Shown: positions 24,724 through 34,212 of the stretch, in pieces
How the letters are laid out: each line of letters starts with the position of its first letter
How positions within the stretch are numbered: position 1 is the first letter of the stretch
DNA from: Candidatus Chloroploca sp. Khr17
GTDB taxonomy: Bacteria > Chloroflexota > Chloroflexia > Chloroflexales > Chloroflexaceae
Length of the DNA: 64,000 nucleotides
Direction of reading: 5' to 3'
NCBI RefSeq assembly: GCF_004138165.1
Contig: NZ_RYFF01000002.1
Location: 62,001 to 126,000 of the forward strand
Notes under the pieces: model-generated
Told to the model about the DNA's origin: nothing
The model's input: the letters and a program-made list of their open reading frames with translations, nothing else
Database searches by the model: none
Program-made: the position numbers and the translations under genes

Positions 24724-24768
24724 CTTCTGGCGCAAGATGTCAGCAAGGCTGGCATCTTGCGCCAGAAG
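24724..24768 (-). terminator. 21-bp hairpin after the M16C protease gene
   Basis: Arms 24724-24744 and 24748-24768 with one wobble, loop AAG; arm CTTCTGGCGCAAGATG then TCAGC/GCTGG. It lies 38 bases beyond the - strand stop at 24807. Confidence 0.7.
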
Positions 24769-24806
24769 TATCTTTCCTAGGGGCTGCAGGCCTCCAGAAA
24801 GCACCC

Positions 24807-27725
24807 CTACCCCATAACATTCACCGGGTTGAGCAACCCGGGGTGCTCACGGTTAGCGGTGGCGATCGCCTCGGCGGAACCAACGACGGCAATGATACCA
24901 TGATCGCGCACGGTGTCGAGGATCTCGGCGAAGGCGCGGAAGTCAGCTTCGGTCGCATCGAGGATCTGTTCGCGCAGTGCTTGACGATAAGCGTCGGTAA
25001 TGCCGTTGAGGTGGCGCATCATGGCGGTGTAGCCTTTGGCGTCGGGCAGTTGGTAGCCGTCAATGTCGCCAATGGTTCCGATGATGCTGCGTTCGATCGC
25101 CGTCGCATCCATTGCTACCGTGCGCAGATAGTCGCCGGCTCGGTCATAGACGGCAAGGGTTTTGAGCAGATGCGGGTCACGGTACGAGACAGCCCCGAAG
25201 ATGCCCGTACTACGCTCAAAACTGGCTCCGACCCCATAGGCACCGCCTTGAACACGCACTTTTTCGAGGTAGTAGCCGATATTCAGGAAGCGGGTGATGG
25301 CACTTGCCGCCCCACTAACCTTGAGCCCCAACGGGTAGAGGCTTGCAGCTTTGGCGACATAATTGACTTTCGCGGGGACGATCAGGCCTTCACCGGGGCC
25401 TGGCTCGGTGATCGTCCACGGGGCCGGTTCGTAGGCAGTGGAGGGCAATGTGCCGAGGAAGGCTGTGAGGGCTGGTTCCACCTGGCGTTGATTGGCTTCG
25501 TCGAGCGTCAGATTCGCCACCATCGTGCTGCGATTGATCAGACTGGTGCGGATCAGTTCGAGATCGGCCAGCACACCCGGCCAGTCCTCGTCAATGCGTT
25601 GCACCAGTTGACGGACAAAGAAGAGGGCGCTGATGCCACCGAGTTGCTCGTCGGCCCATTCTGCCGGGGCAAGGCGGGCGAGGATGCGCTTGCGGGCGAA
25701 GGCATTGCCACTTGGCACAAGCGCTGATTCACGCATGGCCCGGCTGCGAGTGGCGATCTGGCGGAACCGCTCGCGGTCATTGAGGTTGACGGTCAACAGG
25801 ATGTCGTGCATCAGGGCGAGCATCGCCTCGGTCTGGGCGACGGTCGCCTTGCCTCGGATCACGAAGTGCCCCAGTGGTTCGCCGGTCTGGAGATGGGTTG
25901 AGGTGCTTGTTGAGGCATAGATGCCACCGGTGTCGCGCCCGATGCGCTGCACAAGGCGCACAAAATCCTCGTTGGCGGTGCCCATCTCGGTCAGGGCGCG
26001 GGCGAAGAGCGGGACATAGCCGAGCAGGTGCGCTGGAACGGCCCGCAGATCAAAGACGAGATCGAGATAGACGATGCCGTTGGTAAAGAGATCGTGATAG
26101 AGCAGAGGTACTTCACCGCTGGTCAGTCGTGCCGTTGGGATCGTTTTGCCCTGACGATCCAGGTCGCCCAGGGTCAGCGTAGGAATCCGGGCGAGATCTT
26201 CGGGGCGATCCGGGGTCTCTTGCAAGATCTTCAAGGCCTGGGTATCGGCAATAATTTGTTCAAGATCCTGGTCGTTCAGGGTCGCCTGGACGGCGTCGAG
26301 CCGAGCGCGTTCTTCCGCCGCATCGCGGGTTGCCTGTTCGGGATCGGGGCGCAGCATCACTCGTACCCGGTGCGTATTTTCGAGCAGGGTGTGACGGATC
26401 AGATCTTCAAACATTCGTTCGCCGTTGGCAAGGGCGGCCTTGATCGTTGCCAGCGGGGCCTCGAAGCGCAGCGGGGCCAGCGGGTCGCCATCGTAGAGCC
26501 AGGTATCGAGCGCACGGAGCATGATGCTCAGCCCGCGAGGGAAGCCGCCGGTATTATTCTCGCGCAGCGAAAACTCGACCGTGTTGAGCGCAGAGGCCAA
26601 CTGGTCGGCATCAAAGCCTTCGTCGGCCAGGCGTTGCAAGGTGGTCAGGACAAGTTCCTCGGTGGCCGGTGCAGCGGTCGGATCAATGCCTTTGAGTCCC
26701 ACCGAAAAGGTGTGCTGTCGTAGCCCATCGTTATAGCCGCCACCGGTCAGGCTATCGCCGAGGCCCGAGTCAGTGAGCGCCTTGTAGAGCGGTGCGGCTG
26801 GCGTGCCGAGCAACAGATAGCTCAGCATTGCCATCGCGAGGACACGGGTTTCGTCGTCTTCTTCGCCGATCATCCAGTTGATCGTCACCATCCCCTTCTT
26901 GCTACTCTCTTCAGAGGGCGCCGTATAAGTCTCTTCGACGATGCGAGGCTCGGGGAAGCGGGGTTGCAGGGCTACCTCGGATGGAATAGGCAGGGCGTCG
27001 AACTGTGCCAGGTACTCGTCAAGCAGTTCAAGGCGACGCTCGGGATCGTCATCGCCATAAAAATAGATCCGAGCGTTGGAGGGATGATAGAGCGTCGTGT
27101 GGAAGTTTTGGAACGCCTCAAAAGTGAGATCGGGAATGTATTTTGGATCGCCTCCCGAGGCCATGCCATAGGTTGTTGCGGGGAAAAGCGCGGCCTGACT
27201 GGTGCGATAGAGCAGATAATCAGGTGACGAATACTGCCCCTTCATCTCGTTAAAAACCACCCCGTGGAAGGAGAGCGGCTCATCTTTGCGGGTCAATTCG
27301 TAGTGCCAACCCTCTTGTTTGAGCACTTCGGGCGTGATCCGCGGAAAAAAGACCGCATCAAGATAGACATCAACGAGATGATAAAAATCGGCAAGATTCG
27401 TTGATGCGACGGGATAAGTGGTCTTATCTGGGTAGGTCATCGCATTGAGGAAGGTCTTGACTGAACTCTTGACCAGTTCAAAAAAGGGCTTCTTGACGGG
27501 ATACTTGCGTGAGCCACAGAGCACGGAATGTTCGAGGATATGGGCTATCCCGGTATGATCGGCTGGCGGCGTACGAAACGTGATACCAAAACATTTATTT
27601 TCATCAGCGCACTCGAGCGAGAGCAGATCGGCCCCGGTGTGCGTGTGGCGATACAGCCGGGCGCGGGTATTCAACTCGGTGATCTGCTCATCGCGAAGCA
27701 GTTCAAAACCGTGGTTACGGCTCAT
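24807..27725 (-). CDS. Presequence protease-like zinc metallopeptidase (M16C)
   Basis: 972 residues, the usual length for PreP/Cym1 peptidasomes, which form a closed chamber and degrade short peptides. ATG 27725 is chosen for GGAGG five bases upstream. The inverted zinc motif is HILEH (His62, Glu65, His66); the distal Glu ligand is expected near EEL/NEMKGQ further on. GSRKYPVKKPFFELVKSSVK follows as in PreP. Four homologous alpha/beta repeats with a long central coiled linker are expected. No signal peptide, so it is probably cytoplasmic. Confidence 0.93.
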   Translation of the reverse strand: MSRNHGFELLRDEQITELNTRARLYRHTHTGADLLSLECADENKCFGITFRTPPADHTGIAHILEHSVLCGSRKYPVKKPFFELVKSSVKTFLNAMTYPDKTTYPVASTNLADFYHLVDVYLDAVFFPRITPEVLKQEGWHYELTRKDEPLSFHGVVFNEMKGQYSSPDYLLYRTSQAALFPATTYGMASGGDPKYIPDLTFEAFQNFHTTLYHPSNARIYFYGDDDPERRLELLDEYLAQFDALPIPSEVALQPRFPEPRIVEETYTAPSEESSKKGMVTINWMIGEEDDETRVLAMAMLSYLLLGTPAAPLYKALTDSGLGDSLTGGGYNDGLRQHTFSVGLKGIDPTAAPATEELVLTTLQRLADEGFDADQLASALNTVEFSLRENNTGGFPRGLSIMLRALDTWLYDGDPLAPLRFEAPLATIKAALANGERMFEDLIRHTLLENTHRVRVMLRPDPEQATRDAAEERARLDAVQATLNDQDLEQIIADTQALKILQETPDRPEDLARIPTLTLGDLDRQGKTIPTARLTSGEVPLLYHDLFTNGIVYLDLVFDLRAVPAHLLGYVPLFARALTEMGTANEDFVRLVQRIGRDTGGIYASTSTSTHLQTGEPLGHFVIRGKATVAQTEAMLALMHDILLTVNLNDRERFRQIATRSRAMRESALVPSGNAFARKRILARLAPAEWADEQLGGISALFFVRQLVQRIDEDWPGVLADLELIRTSLINRSTMVANLTLDEANQRQVEPALTAFLGTLPSTAYEPAPWTITEPGPGEGLIVPAKVNYVAKAASLYPLGLKVSGAASAITRFLNIGYYLEKVRVQGGAYGVGASFERSTGIFGAVSYRDPHLLKTLAVYDRAGDYLRTVAMDATAIERSIIGTIGDIDGYQLPDAKGYTAMMRHLNGITDAYRQALREQILDATEADFRAFAEILDTVRDHGIIAVVGSAEAIATANREHPGLLNPVNVMG

Positions 27726-27831
27726 TGCAACCTCCATCTAGTAGTTTTCGAAAATGAAAACAGGTCGACGCCTGTGATGTGCGAGTAATAGTTTTTAAGT
27801 ACATAATTCGCTTCATAAGATACGTTCAGGT

Positions 27832-28800
27832 TCAAGTGACGGGTGACGATGCCTGGAACGTAAGGGCTGGATAGAACCGGTTCATCAAGCCAGCCGTCTG
27901 CTGGAGCATGGTCGGGGTTTCGTGGGCAAGGCTGACCAGGCGTGCGTGCATAGGCGTGCCTTCGTCATATTTCGCATTGACCTTGGCCCATTTGGGCAAG
28001 ACATCCTGCTCGATCCACTGCCAGCGGTCGGCGGCATTGGTGACACTGCGCGTTCCGGTGAGCACCGCGAGCGGCCCATAATAGAACGTGAACGAGGCTT
28101 GGCTTTCCAGAGTGGTGCCGCCTTCAAAGTCGAGCCACGAACCAAGTGAAGCAATGCGTCGCCCCAGATCCGACATCTTTTCCATATACCGGGGCAAGAC
28201 GGTCATTTGCTCGTGGCGCAGCATCGTTACCGCTGCCTGGTTGATCAGGGTGAGGCCTGCCTGATACTCTTGCGGCTTGCAGAGCAAGTGGACAGCTGCG
28301 TCGAGCATCCGGAACGCCTCGCGCAACCCGGATTGATCGCTTGCCGTAAGATTCGCCTCCACGGTATCCAGGCCACCGTAGAGATAGGCCAGATGGGCCC
28401 AGCCAATATCGTTGAAGATGGCATCATTGGCCTGCTTGACGAGTTCGAGGTCAGCGAGCAGCAGGGGGCGCGTGGCGGCATCGTGGAGAGCCAGCGGAAG
28501 TGAGAGCATCAGCTTGAAGACCTGTGCTGCCATCTCGTTATTGGCTCCTGACTGGCCGTTTGCGAGCGCCTCTTCGACGCGCACGGCCTTGTGTGGGGCA
28601 AGGAGCAACTCGACCATCGCGAGGCCAACGCCTACCTGGAAGGAGGCAAACGCCGCCATACCGGCCCATTTGAAGAGCCATGGTTCTTGCAGATACCACC
28701 CCGCATAGCAGGCAGTAATGGCTCGATTCCGGGCAATATAGGTTGATTGAGGCGGAAGTTCGTGCTCGAGAATGGCATTCCACTCGTCGCGTGTAGGCAT
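27832..28800 (-). CDS. Hypothetical helical protein, possibly DUF2515-related
   Basis: 322 residues. ATG 28800 is chosen for GGAG nine bases upstream; the frame to 28848 has no support. Residues ~20-50 (YIARNRAITACYAGWYLQEP, then FKWAGMAAFASFQVG) resemble the start of DUF2515 proteins, where N-R-T-x-A-Y and a W-A-x-L-A segment occur; the match is weak. The remainder is helical with no membrane helix longer than ~18 residues. Divergent from the 28954 membrane protein gene. Function unknown. Confidence 0.6.
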   Translation of the reverse strand: MPTRDEWNAILEHELPPQSTYIARNRAITACYAGWYLQEPWLFKWAGMAAFASFQVGVGLAMVELLLAPHKAVRVEEALANGQSGANNEMAAQVFKLMLSLPLALHDAATRPLLLADLELVKQANDAIFNDIGWAHLAYLYGGLDTVEANLTASDQSGLREAFRMLDAAVHLLCKPQEYQAGLTLINQAAVTMLRHEQMTVLPRYMEKMSDLGRRIASLGSWLDFEGGTTLESQASFTFYYGPLAVLTGTRSVTNAADRWQWIEQDVLPKWAKVNAKYDEGTPMHARLVSLAHETPTMLQQTAGLMNRFYPALTFQASSPVT

Positions 28801-28882
28801 AGTACGGATCTCCAGATAGACATAACGTTGAGGTTTTCGGGCTGACAAGCTATGCCTGCGTTTTCAACACAGGCTACGCCAG

Positions 28883-28913
28883 TTGTTCCAGCGCAGATAC
28901 AGAATGTTATAAT
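28883..28913 (+). promoter_or_regulatory. Candidate promoter for 28954-29898
   Basis: TTGTTC (28883-28888), 19-base spacer, TATAAT (28908-28913), in the divergent gap. Confidence 0.5.
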
Positions 28914-28953
28914 TCATTATACGTCAGTTCAGATAGGCTTGGATATTATTTTG

Positions 28954-29898
28954 ATGCAACAATTCCTGCGGCTGCAACAGCATATTACCCCTCTTCTCGA
29001 GTTGCTTGACGAGGGGTTGCGGCTCTACCGGCGTCATTTGACGCGGTTTCTCTTGCTGGTTGGCATGCTTGCTTTGCCCCTGGGGGCGGCGCTATTTGGC
29101 CTGTTCTTGTTAGCGGATCGCGTGAGTGAGTCGGTTGTCGTATTGCTGATTCTGGGCGGCCTTCTTCTCACTCTCCCGCTGAGCTTTTATATTATGGGAG
29201 CCCTGAGTCGTGCGGCGGTGATGGCAGTTGCAGGTGAGCCGGTACGTCTGCGCGCTGCGCTGACAATTAAGCCGCGCCATCTGGCCGGAATGGGCTGTTA
29301 TGGCACGATCTTTCTGATGGTCGCGAGTGCGATGATGAGCATTGCAAGCCTGGCGTGCATCTTTCTTGCCTACCTCGTTGTCTTTGTTGGCATTATCGCG
29401 GCGACGGCTTTGCCGCTCGGCGGGGGGGCGCTTGAGCAGGCGACGGCTGGCTTGCTGGTGATGGTGGTTGTGCTCATCGTTATCGCCACTTATGTGGTGA
29501 GTCTCGTTGCGAACGGGGCGGTCTATAGCAGTACGATCTATGCCTTGCAGCCATTTGTGCAGGATCAGATCGGGGTACGTGCAGCGATGCAGCGCAGCCT
29601 TGATCTGGTGACCTATCGGTTGGGGCAGAACCTGTTGATGTTTTTCTGTGCGAGCCTAGTCTTTGGGGCGGCAGCATTGGCGACCACCCTGGCGATCGGG
29701 GTGTTGGTGCCCTTGCCGACTTTCTTTTTACTGGGGGAAGAGTCGGCGGTGGCCCAGGCGATCACGGCGGCGGCCTGGGTCACTGGCCTGGCGGCGGCGA
29801 TGCCGTTGTTGCCGATCTGGATGGCCCTCTTTTACCAGCAGCGGCGCATTGCGCGACGTGGTGAAGACCTCGCCGCTCGGATTAACAGAGTCGCCTGA
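28954..29898 (+). CDS. Multi-pass membrane protein (six or so helices)
   Basis: 314 residues. ATG 28954 is preferred over the frame from 28852, which runs across the promoter. After an amphipathic start (LLELLDEGLRLYRRHLTRFL) come paired hydrophobic segments near 35-60, 65-90, 125-155, 170-195, 235-260 and 275-300. The alternation of long Ala/Val/Leu helices with an LYRRH entrance resembles the glycerophosphodiester phosphodiesterase membrane domain/DUF975 type of proteins, but I cannot confirm a family. No enzymatic motif visible. Confidence 0.65.
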   Translation: MQQFLRLQQHITPLLELLDEGLRLYRRHLTRFLLLVGMLALPLGAALFGLFLLADRVSESVVVLLILGGLLLTLPLSFYIMGALSRAAVMAVAGEPVRLRAALTIKPRHLAGMGCYGTIFLMVASAMMSIASLACIFLAYLVVFVGIIAATALPLGGGALEQATAGLLVMVVVLIVIATYVVSLVANGAVYSSTIYALQPFVQDQIGVRAAMQRSLDLVTYRLGQNLLMFFCASLVFGAAALATTLAIGVLVPLPTFFLLGEESAVAQAITAAAWVTGLAAAMPLLPIWMALFYQQRRIARRGEDLAARINRVA

Positions 29899-29911
29899 GT
29901 GATGGTACAAT
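29882..29911 (+). promoter_or_regulatory. Promoter for CpXC gene and glycine cleavage operon
   Basis: TTAACA (29882-29887), 18-base spacer, TACAAT (29906-29911), lying at the very end of the upstream gene and ~55 bases before ATG 29965. Confidence 0.55.
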
Positions 29912-29964
29912 AGAACATCATACAGGCGTGCTCCAGTTGTTCCATGTGTTTAGCGTAGAGTTCT

Positions 29965-31191
29965 ATGCCCATTGCTTATCAAGAGCCTGAAGCGTTTGTG
30001 TGCCCCGACTGTGGTGCCGATTTCGAGGCACCAGTCTGGCTCATTCTTGATGCCCAGGAAGTGCCAGAAGCGGTTGCGGCGTTGCTTGAGGGTACCCTCA
30101 ATCTGGTGACCTGTCCCGCGTGCCAGCGGCGTGGTCCCGCCGGTGCGCCGTTACTTTTTCACGATGGCCTGGCGCGCCGCGTGATCTTTGCGCCTGCACC
30201 TGGCTTGCCCGAGCATGCCTGGGGTGAGCAGGCCCGTGATTTGCATGCGGTGCTGGTTGGCTCGATCCCTGAAGAAGCGCGCCGCCCCTATCTGGCGGAT
30301 GTTGATATTGCCCAGGATCTGGCCGGCATTGCTCATCTGTTGCGCCGGATAAAGCGTCGTCCGGTTGCACAAGCGGAGTCAGGCGTGCCCGAGGCCCCTG
30401 TTGGGCCGCCTGTGCATGAACCTGTTGCGGCGGCGCAGGTTCGCCCGCCAGCCGACGAGCAAGATGCTCCTCCATTGTTGCTGGCGGTCGAGGCGTTGCT
30501 GGGGGCCAATAGCGCCGAAGAACTTGAGCAGGTTGTGGCGCAGTACCCGATCCTCTTTGCGCCGACCACTGATGCGGTGCTCAACGAACTCGTTGAGGTC
30601 GCCGCCAATCAGCGTGCCTTCGAGATTGCCGAGAGTCTCCGTGAGGCGCGGGCTTTGCTCGCCCGGATGAGTCAGCGCCTCAGCGTTGCTTTGCCGCCTG
30701 CTCTGGTTGCTGGTGAGCCTGTCCTCCCTGCTGCCCTCACCTACGTGCCTGACGAGGTGCTCCAGGCGTTATTGCAAGCCCAGAGTGCCGCAGAAGTGGC
30801 GCAGGTTGCGGCACAGCATCCGCTGCTGTTGCAGCCAGAGATAGATCAATTGCTGGCAGAGCGTATCGAGCAGGCCCTTGATGATGAGCACGAGCGCTTG
30901 GCGCAGGTGCTCGAAGATCGCCGTGAGGCGCTTGCCCAGGTGCGTGCGCAGGCTGCTGGTGATCCAGGTGAGCTTGATGAGGCGATTGAAGCACTCTTGC
31001 TGGCCGATGGAGTTGACAGTCTTTCGCAGGTGCTGGATCGTTACCCGATCTTATTGGAAGAAGTTGCCCTGCAGGCGCTCTGGCAATTTGCTGCTGAGGC
31101 GCGCGCCGTTGATGATCACGACCTGGCCCGCTATGCCATCGAGTGTCGTGAGATGTTGCTTCGTGTTCGTAAGGGACTGAATTCGTCGTAA
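29965..31191 (+). CDS. CpXC-domain protein with three C-terminal helical repeats
   Basis: 408 residues. The N-terminal CpXC domain (residues ~8-125) has paired zinc-type Cys motifs: CPDC at 13-16 and CPACQ near 51. After a Pro-rich linker, three ~65-residue helical repeats follow, starting ALLGANSAEELEQVVAQYPI (~175), ALLQAQSAAEVAQVAAQHPL (~263) and ALLLADGVDSLSQVLDRYPI (~341). Each has a short helix, a YPIL/HPLLL turn and a long helix. Role unknown. It is separated from gcvT by 15 bases, so it shares the glycine cleavage transcript. Confidence 0.78.
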   Translation: MPIAYQEPEAFVCPDCGADFEAPVWLILDAQEVPEAVAALLEGTLNLVTCPACQRRGPAGAPLLFHDGLARRVIFAPAPGLPEHAWGEQARDLHAVLVGSIPEEARRPYLADVDIAQDLAGIAHLLRRIKRRPVAQAESGVPEAPVGPPVHEPVAAAQVRPPADEQDAPPLLLAVEALLGANSAEELEQVVAQYPILFAPTTDAVLNELVEVAANQRAFEIAESLREARALLARMSQRLSVALPPALVAGEPVLPAALTYVPDEVLQALLQAQSAAEVAQVAAQHPLLLQPEIDQLLAERIEQALDDEHERLAQVLEDRREALAQVRAQAAGDPGELDEAIEALLLADGVDSLSQVLDRYPILLEEVALQALWQFAAEARAVDDHDLARYAIECREMLLRVRKGLNSS

Positions 31192-31206
31192 GCAAGGAAA
31201 GATGCC

Positions 31207-32304
31207 ATGCTCAAACGCACGCCGCTTTTTGTAACCCATGTTGGCATGGGTGCCCGCATGGTCGAGTTTGGCGGCTGGGAGATGCCGGTACAGTATAGCG
31301 GGATCATCAATGAACATATGGCGGTACGTCAGGGGGCGGGTCTCTTTGATATCAGTCATATGGGGCGTTTTATGGTGCGCGGGCCGCAGGCCGAGGCTTT
31401 TTTGCAGTATGTGGCGAGTTGCAATGTCGCCGCGATTACGCTGGGCCAGGCCAATTATGGCTTGCTCTGTCAGCCTGACGGTGGCATTGTGGATGATATT
31501 TTCATCTACCACTTGCTCGATGAATATCTGGTGGTGGTGAATGCGTCCAACCGCGACAAGGATTGGGCCTGGTTGACGCAGCATAGCGCCGGGTTTGATG
31601 TCGAGCTTGAAGATCGTTCCGAGCGCTGGGCGATGCTCGCGTTGCAGGGGCCTGCCGCCGAGCAGTTGCTTTGTCAGGCTGAAGACTCAACCACCCACGA
31701 CCTGGCCCATCTGCCGTTTCACGGGGTGGCGCTGACGACGGTCTTTGGTCAGACGGCGCTGATTGCGCGGACGGGCTATACGGGCGAAGATGGCTTCGAG
31801 CTCTTTTTTGCGGCGGGTGCAGCGCCCGAGATGTGGCAACGCCTGCTGGCCCTTGGTGACGTCAAGCCGTGTGGCCTCGGGGCGCGTGATAGCTTGCGTT
31901 TTGAGCCGTGCCTTGCGCTCTATGGGCACGAGATTAGCGCGACGATCAACCCGTACGAGGCTCGTCTTGGCTGGGTGGTCAAGCTTGATAAGGGTGATTT
32001 TGTGGGGCGTGAGGCGCTCGCTGCGATCAAGCAAGCCGGGCCAACCCGCCGCCTGACCGGGTTTGAGCTTGTTGGCAAGGGCATTGCCCGTGGTGACTAT
32101 GCCGTGCATTCGGTGGAAGGGGAACCTGTCGGTGTTGTGACCACTGGTATGCCTTCACCAACGCTCGGTAAGCCATTGGGGATTGCTCTGGTACCGACCG
32201 CGCTCAGCAGTGAAGGCAGTGCCTTTGATGTTATCATTCGCGACCGACCGGTTCGTGCGCGTGCCGTGAAAATGCCGTTCTATAAGCCACGCTATAAGAA
32301 ATAA
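31207..32304 (+). CDS. gcvT: Aminomethyltransferase, glycine cleavage T protein
   Basis: 365 residues. Transfers the aminomethyl carbon from lipoyl-H protein to tetrahydrofolate, giving 5,10-methylene-THF and ammonia. Characteristic parts: FVTHVGMGARMVEFGGWEMP at the N-terminus, LFDISHMGRF (~50-59), NYGLLCQPDGGIVDDIFIY with the catalytic-loop Asp, ARTGYTGEDGFELFF (~185-199), GLGARDSLRFEPCLALYGHE, and a C-terminal barrel with TTGMPSPTLGKPLGIALVP. SD AAGGAAAG precedes ATG 31207. The gene order gcvT-gcvH-gcvPA is a compact operon. Confidence 0.97.
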   Translation: MLKRTPLFVTHVGMGARMVEFGGWEMPVQYSGIINEHMAVRQGAGLFDISHMGRFMVRGPQAEAFLQYVASCNVAAITLGQANYGLLCQPDGGIVDDIFIYHLLDEYLVVVNASNRDKDWAWLTQHSAGFDVELEDRSERWAMLALQGPAAEQLLCQAEDSTTHDLAHLPFHGVALTTVFGQTALIARTGYTGEDGFELFFAAGAAPEMWQRLLALGDVKPCGLGARDSLRFEPCLALYGHEISATINPYEARLGWVVKLDKGDFVGREALAAIKQAGPTRRLTGFELVGKGIARGDYAVHSVEGEPVGVVTTGMPSPTLGKPLGIALVPTALSSEGSAFDVIIRDRPVRARAVKMPFYKPRYKK

Positions 32305-32313
32305 GAGGAGACC

Positions 32314-32703
32314 ATGAGCATCAGTATCCCAGGCGATCTTCGCTACAGCACGTCTGACGAGTGGGTGCGCACCGAGGGTGAGGAAGTGGTGATCGGGATC
32401 ACCGATTATGCCCAGGATGCGCTTGGCGATGTGGTCTATATCGAACTGCCTGCCGTAGGTACGGTATTGACCCCGGGGGAATCGTTTGGTGTGATCGAGT
32501 CGGTCAAAGCCAGTTCTGATCTCTATGCGCCGGTCGGCGGTGAGGTTGTGGCGGTGAATAGTGATCTCGAAGGCGATCAAGAGCCGATTAATCAGGATCC
32601 CTATGGTGCCGGATGGCTGTTGCGCATCCGCCCGTCAGGTGAAGAAGAGCAGTTGATGGATGCGACGGCCTATGCCGCCTATTGTGAAGAACGAGCCCAC
32701 TAG
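32314..32703 (+). CDS. gcvH: Glycine cleavage H protein
   Basis: 129-residue lipoyl carrier that shuttles the aminomethyl group between the P, T and L proteins. Lys65 in IESVKASSDLYAP is the lipoylation site. YSTSDEWVRTEGEEVVIGIT and DYAQDALGDVVYIELPAVG are typical of the barrel-sandwich fold; NQDPYGAGWLLRI lies near the C-terminus. SD AGAGGAG sits ahead of ATG 32314, nine bases after gcvT. Confidence 0.97.
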   Translation: MSISIPGDLRYSTSDEWVRTEGEEVVIGITDYAQDALGDVVYIELPAVGTVLTPGESFGVIESVKASSDLYAPVGGEVVAVNSDLEGDQEPINQDPYGAGWLLRIRPSGEEEQLMDATAYAAYCEERAH

Positions 32704-32714
32704 GGGAGCAGAGC

Positions 32715-34049
32715 ATGTCCCATTATATTTCGATTACCGCGACGGAACGCGCCGAGATGCTCAAGGCGATCGGGGTTGCGTCAACTGATGACATGTTTGT
32801 TGATGTGCCTGAAGGATGGCGCTTTCCGGCCCTGGATCTGCCCGCGCCAATGTCTGAACCAGAATTGGTACGCGCTTTGCTCGCGCGGAGCAATAAGAAT
32901 GCGCATGTCCATACGCACAGCATCTTTCTGGGAGCCGGGGCGTACAACCATTTTGTGCCGACGGCGATTGACCAGATTCTGCGTCGTGGCGAATACTATA
33001 CCTCGTATACCCCCTATCAACCCGAAATTAGCCAGGGGACGTTGCAGGCGATTTTTGAGTACCAGAGCATGATCTGCTCGCTGACCGGGATGGAGATTGC
33101 CAATGCGTCCCACTACGATGGTGCGACGGCGCTGGCCGAGGCGGCGATCATGGCGCTTAACGTGACCCGCAATCGGCGCAAGATCGTCGTGGCTCGTAGT
33201 GTCAATCCGCAGTACCGGGCGGTGTTGCGCACGTATCTGCAGGGGCTTGAGATTGAGGTTGTCGGTGACGAGACGCCGGGCAGCAGCATCGACGATGCGC
33301 TGGCCTTGGTGGATAAACAGACGGCCTTGTTGATTGTGCAGAGTCCTGATTTCTTCGGGCGGATGCATGATCTGCGTGGTCTGGCCGAAAAAGTGCAGGC
33401 TCAGGGTGCGCTGCTGTGTGTCCATTTCGACCCGCTTGCGCTGGGGCTCTTTCAGACGCCCGCCGAAGTCGGGGCCGATATCGCGACCGCTGAAGGGCAA
33501 CCACTGGGTCTTGGGCTGAATTTTGGTGGGCCGTACCTCGGTGTTTTTACCACGCGCCAGAAGCATGTCCACAAGATTGCCGGACGCATTGTTGGTGTCA
33601 CCAAAGATGTTGATGGTCAACTGGCCTATGTGTTGACCCTGCGCGCCCGTGAGCAGGATATTCGGCGTGAGCGGGCGACGAGCAATATCTGTACGAATCA
33701 GGGCCTGATGGCGCTGGCCGCGACGGTCTATATGAGCCTGATGGGCCGCCAGGGGATGCGCAACGTGGCCGAGCTTTGTTATCATCGGGCGCACTATGCC
33801 GCCGAGGCGCTTGCCCGCTTGCCTGGATATCAGGTTGAACCGGGGACGTTCTTCAAAGAGTTTGTGGTGCATTGCCCACGACCGGTGGCCGAGCTTAATG
33901 CGGCGTTGCGTGAGCATCAGATTGTTGGCGGCTATGATCTGGCTGAGGATGAACCGACGCTCGGTAATGCGATGTTGCTCGCGGTAACTGAGATGAATAG
34001 CAAAGCCGACATTGATCGCCTCGTTGAACTACTGGGTCAGTTTGGTTGA
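32715..34049 (+). CDS. gcvPA: Glycine dehydrogenase (decarboxylating) subunit 1
   Basis: 444 residues, the N-terminal half of the two-subunit P protein, which with GcvPB binds PLP and decarboxylates glycine onto the H protein. Signature: FLGAGAYNHFVPTAIDQILR, YTPYQPEISQGTLQAIFEYQ, ANASHYDGATALAEAA, GLNFGGPYLGVFTTRQKHV, GRIVGVTKDVDG. Starts 11 bases after gcvH with GGGGAG. Two-gene P protein is common in thermophiles, Firmicutes and Chloroflexota. A non-cognate Uma2 gene separates it from its partner gcvPB. Confidence 0.97.
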   Translation: MSHYISITATERAEMLKAIGVASTDDMFVDVPEGWRFPALDLPAPMSEPELVRALLARSNKNAHVHTHSIFLGAGAYNHFVPTAIDQILRRGEYYTSYTPYQPEISQGTLQAIFEYQSMICSLTGMEIANASHYDGATALAEAAIMALNVTRNRRKIVVARSVNPQYRAVLRTYLQGLEIEVVGDETPGSSIDDALALVDKQTALLIVQSPDFFGRMHDLRGLAEKVQAQGALLCVHFDPLALGLFQTPAEVGADIATAEGQPLGLGLNFGGPYLGVFTTRQKHVHKIAGRIVGVTKDVDGQLAYVLTLRAREQDIRRERATSNICTNQGLMALAATVYMSLMGRQGMRNVAELCYHRAHYAAEALARLPGYQVEPGTFFKEFVVHCPRPVAELNAALREHQIVGGYDLAEDEPTLGNAMLLAVTEMNSKADIDRLVELLGQFG

Positions 34050-34212
34050 TGCCGGCGAACGTTGGGCAGTTGGCTAGGACGTATGCTTGAGCAGAGCGGC
34101 CGAACTCAGGTCAATTGTTGCCCATACCTTGCCGGGGGCAGGGCTGCTGAGCACGCGGCCCTTTGGTGAGCGAACCCACTGCTGAGAGGTGAAGAGGTGA
34201 AGAGGTGATACG

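Noticed and set aside
31192-31206. Glycine riboswitch before gcvT
   Set aside because: Only 15 bases separate the CpXC gene from gcvT, and no tandem aptamer pattern was seen upstream of 29965.
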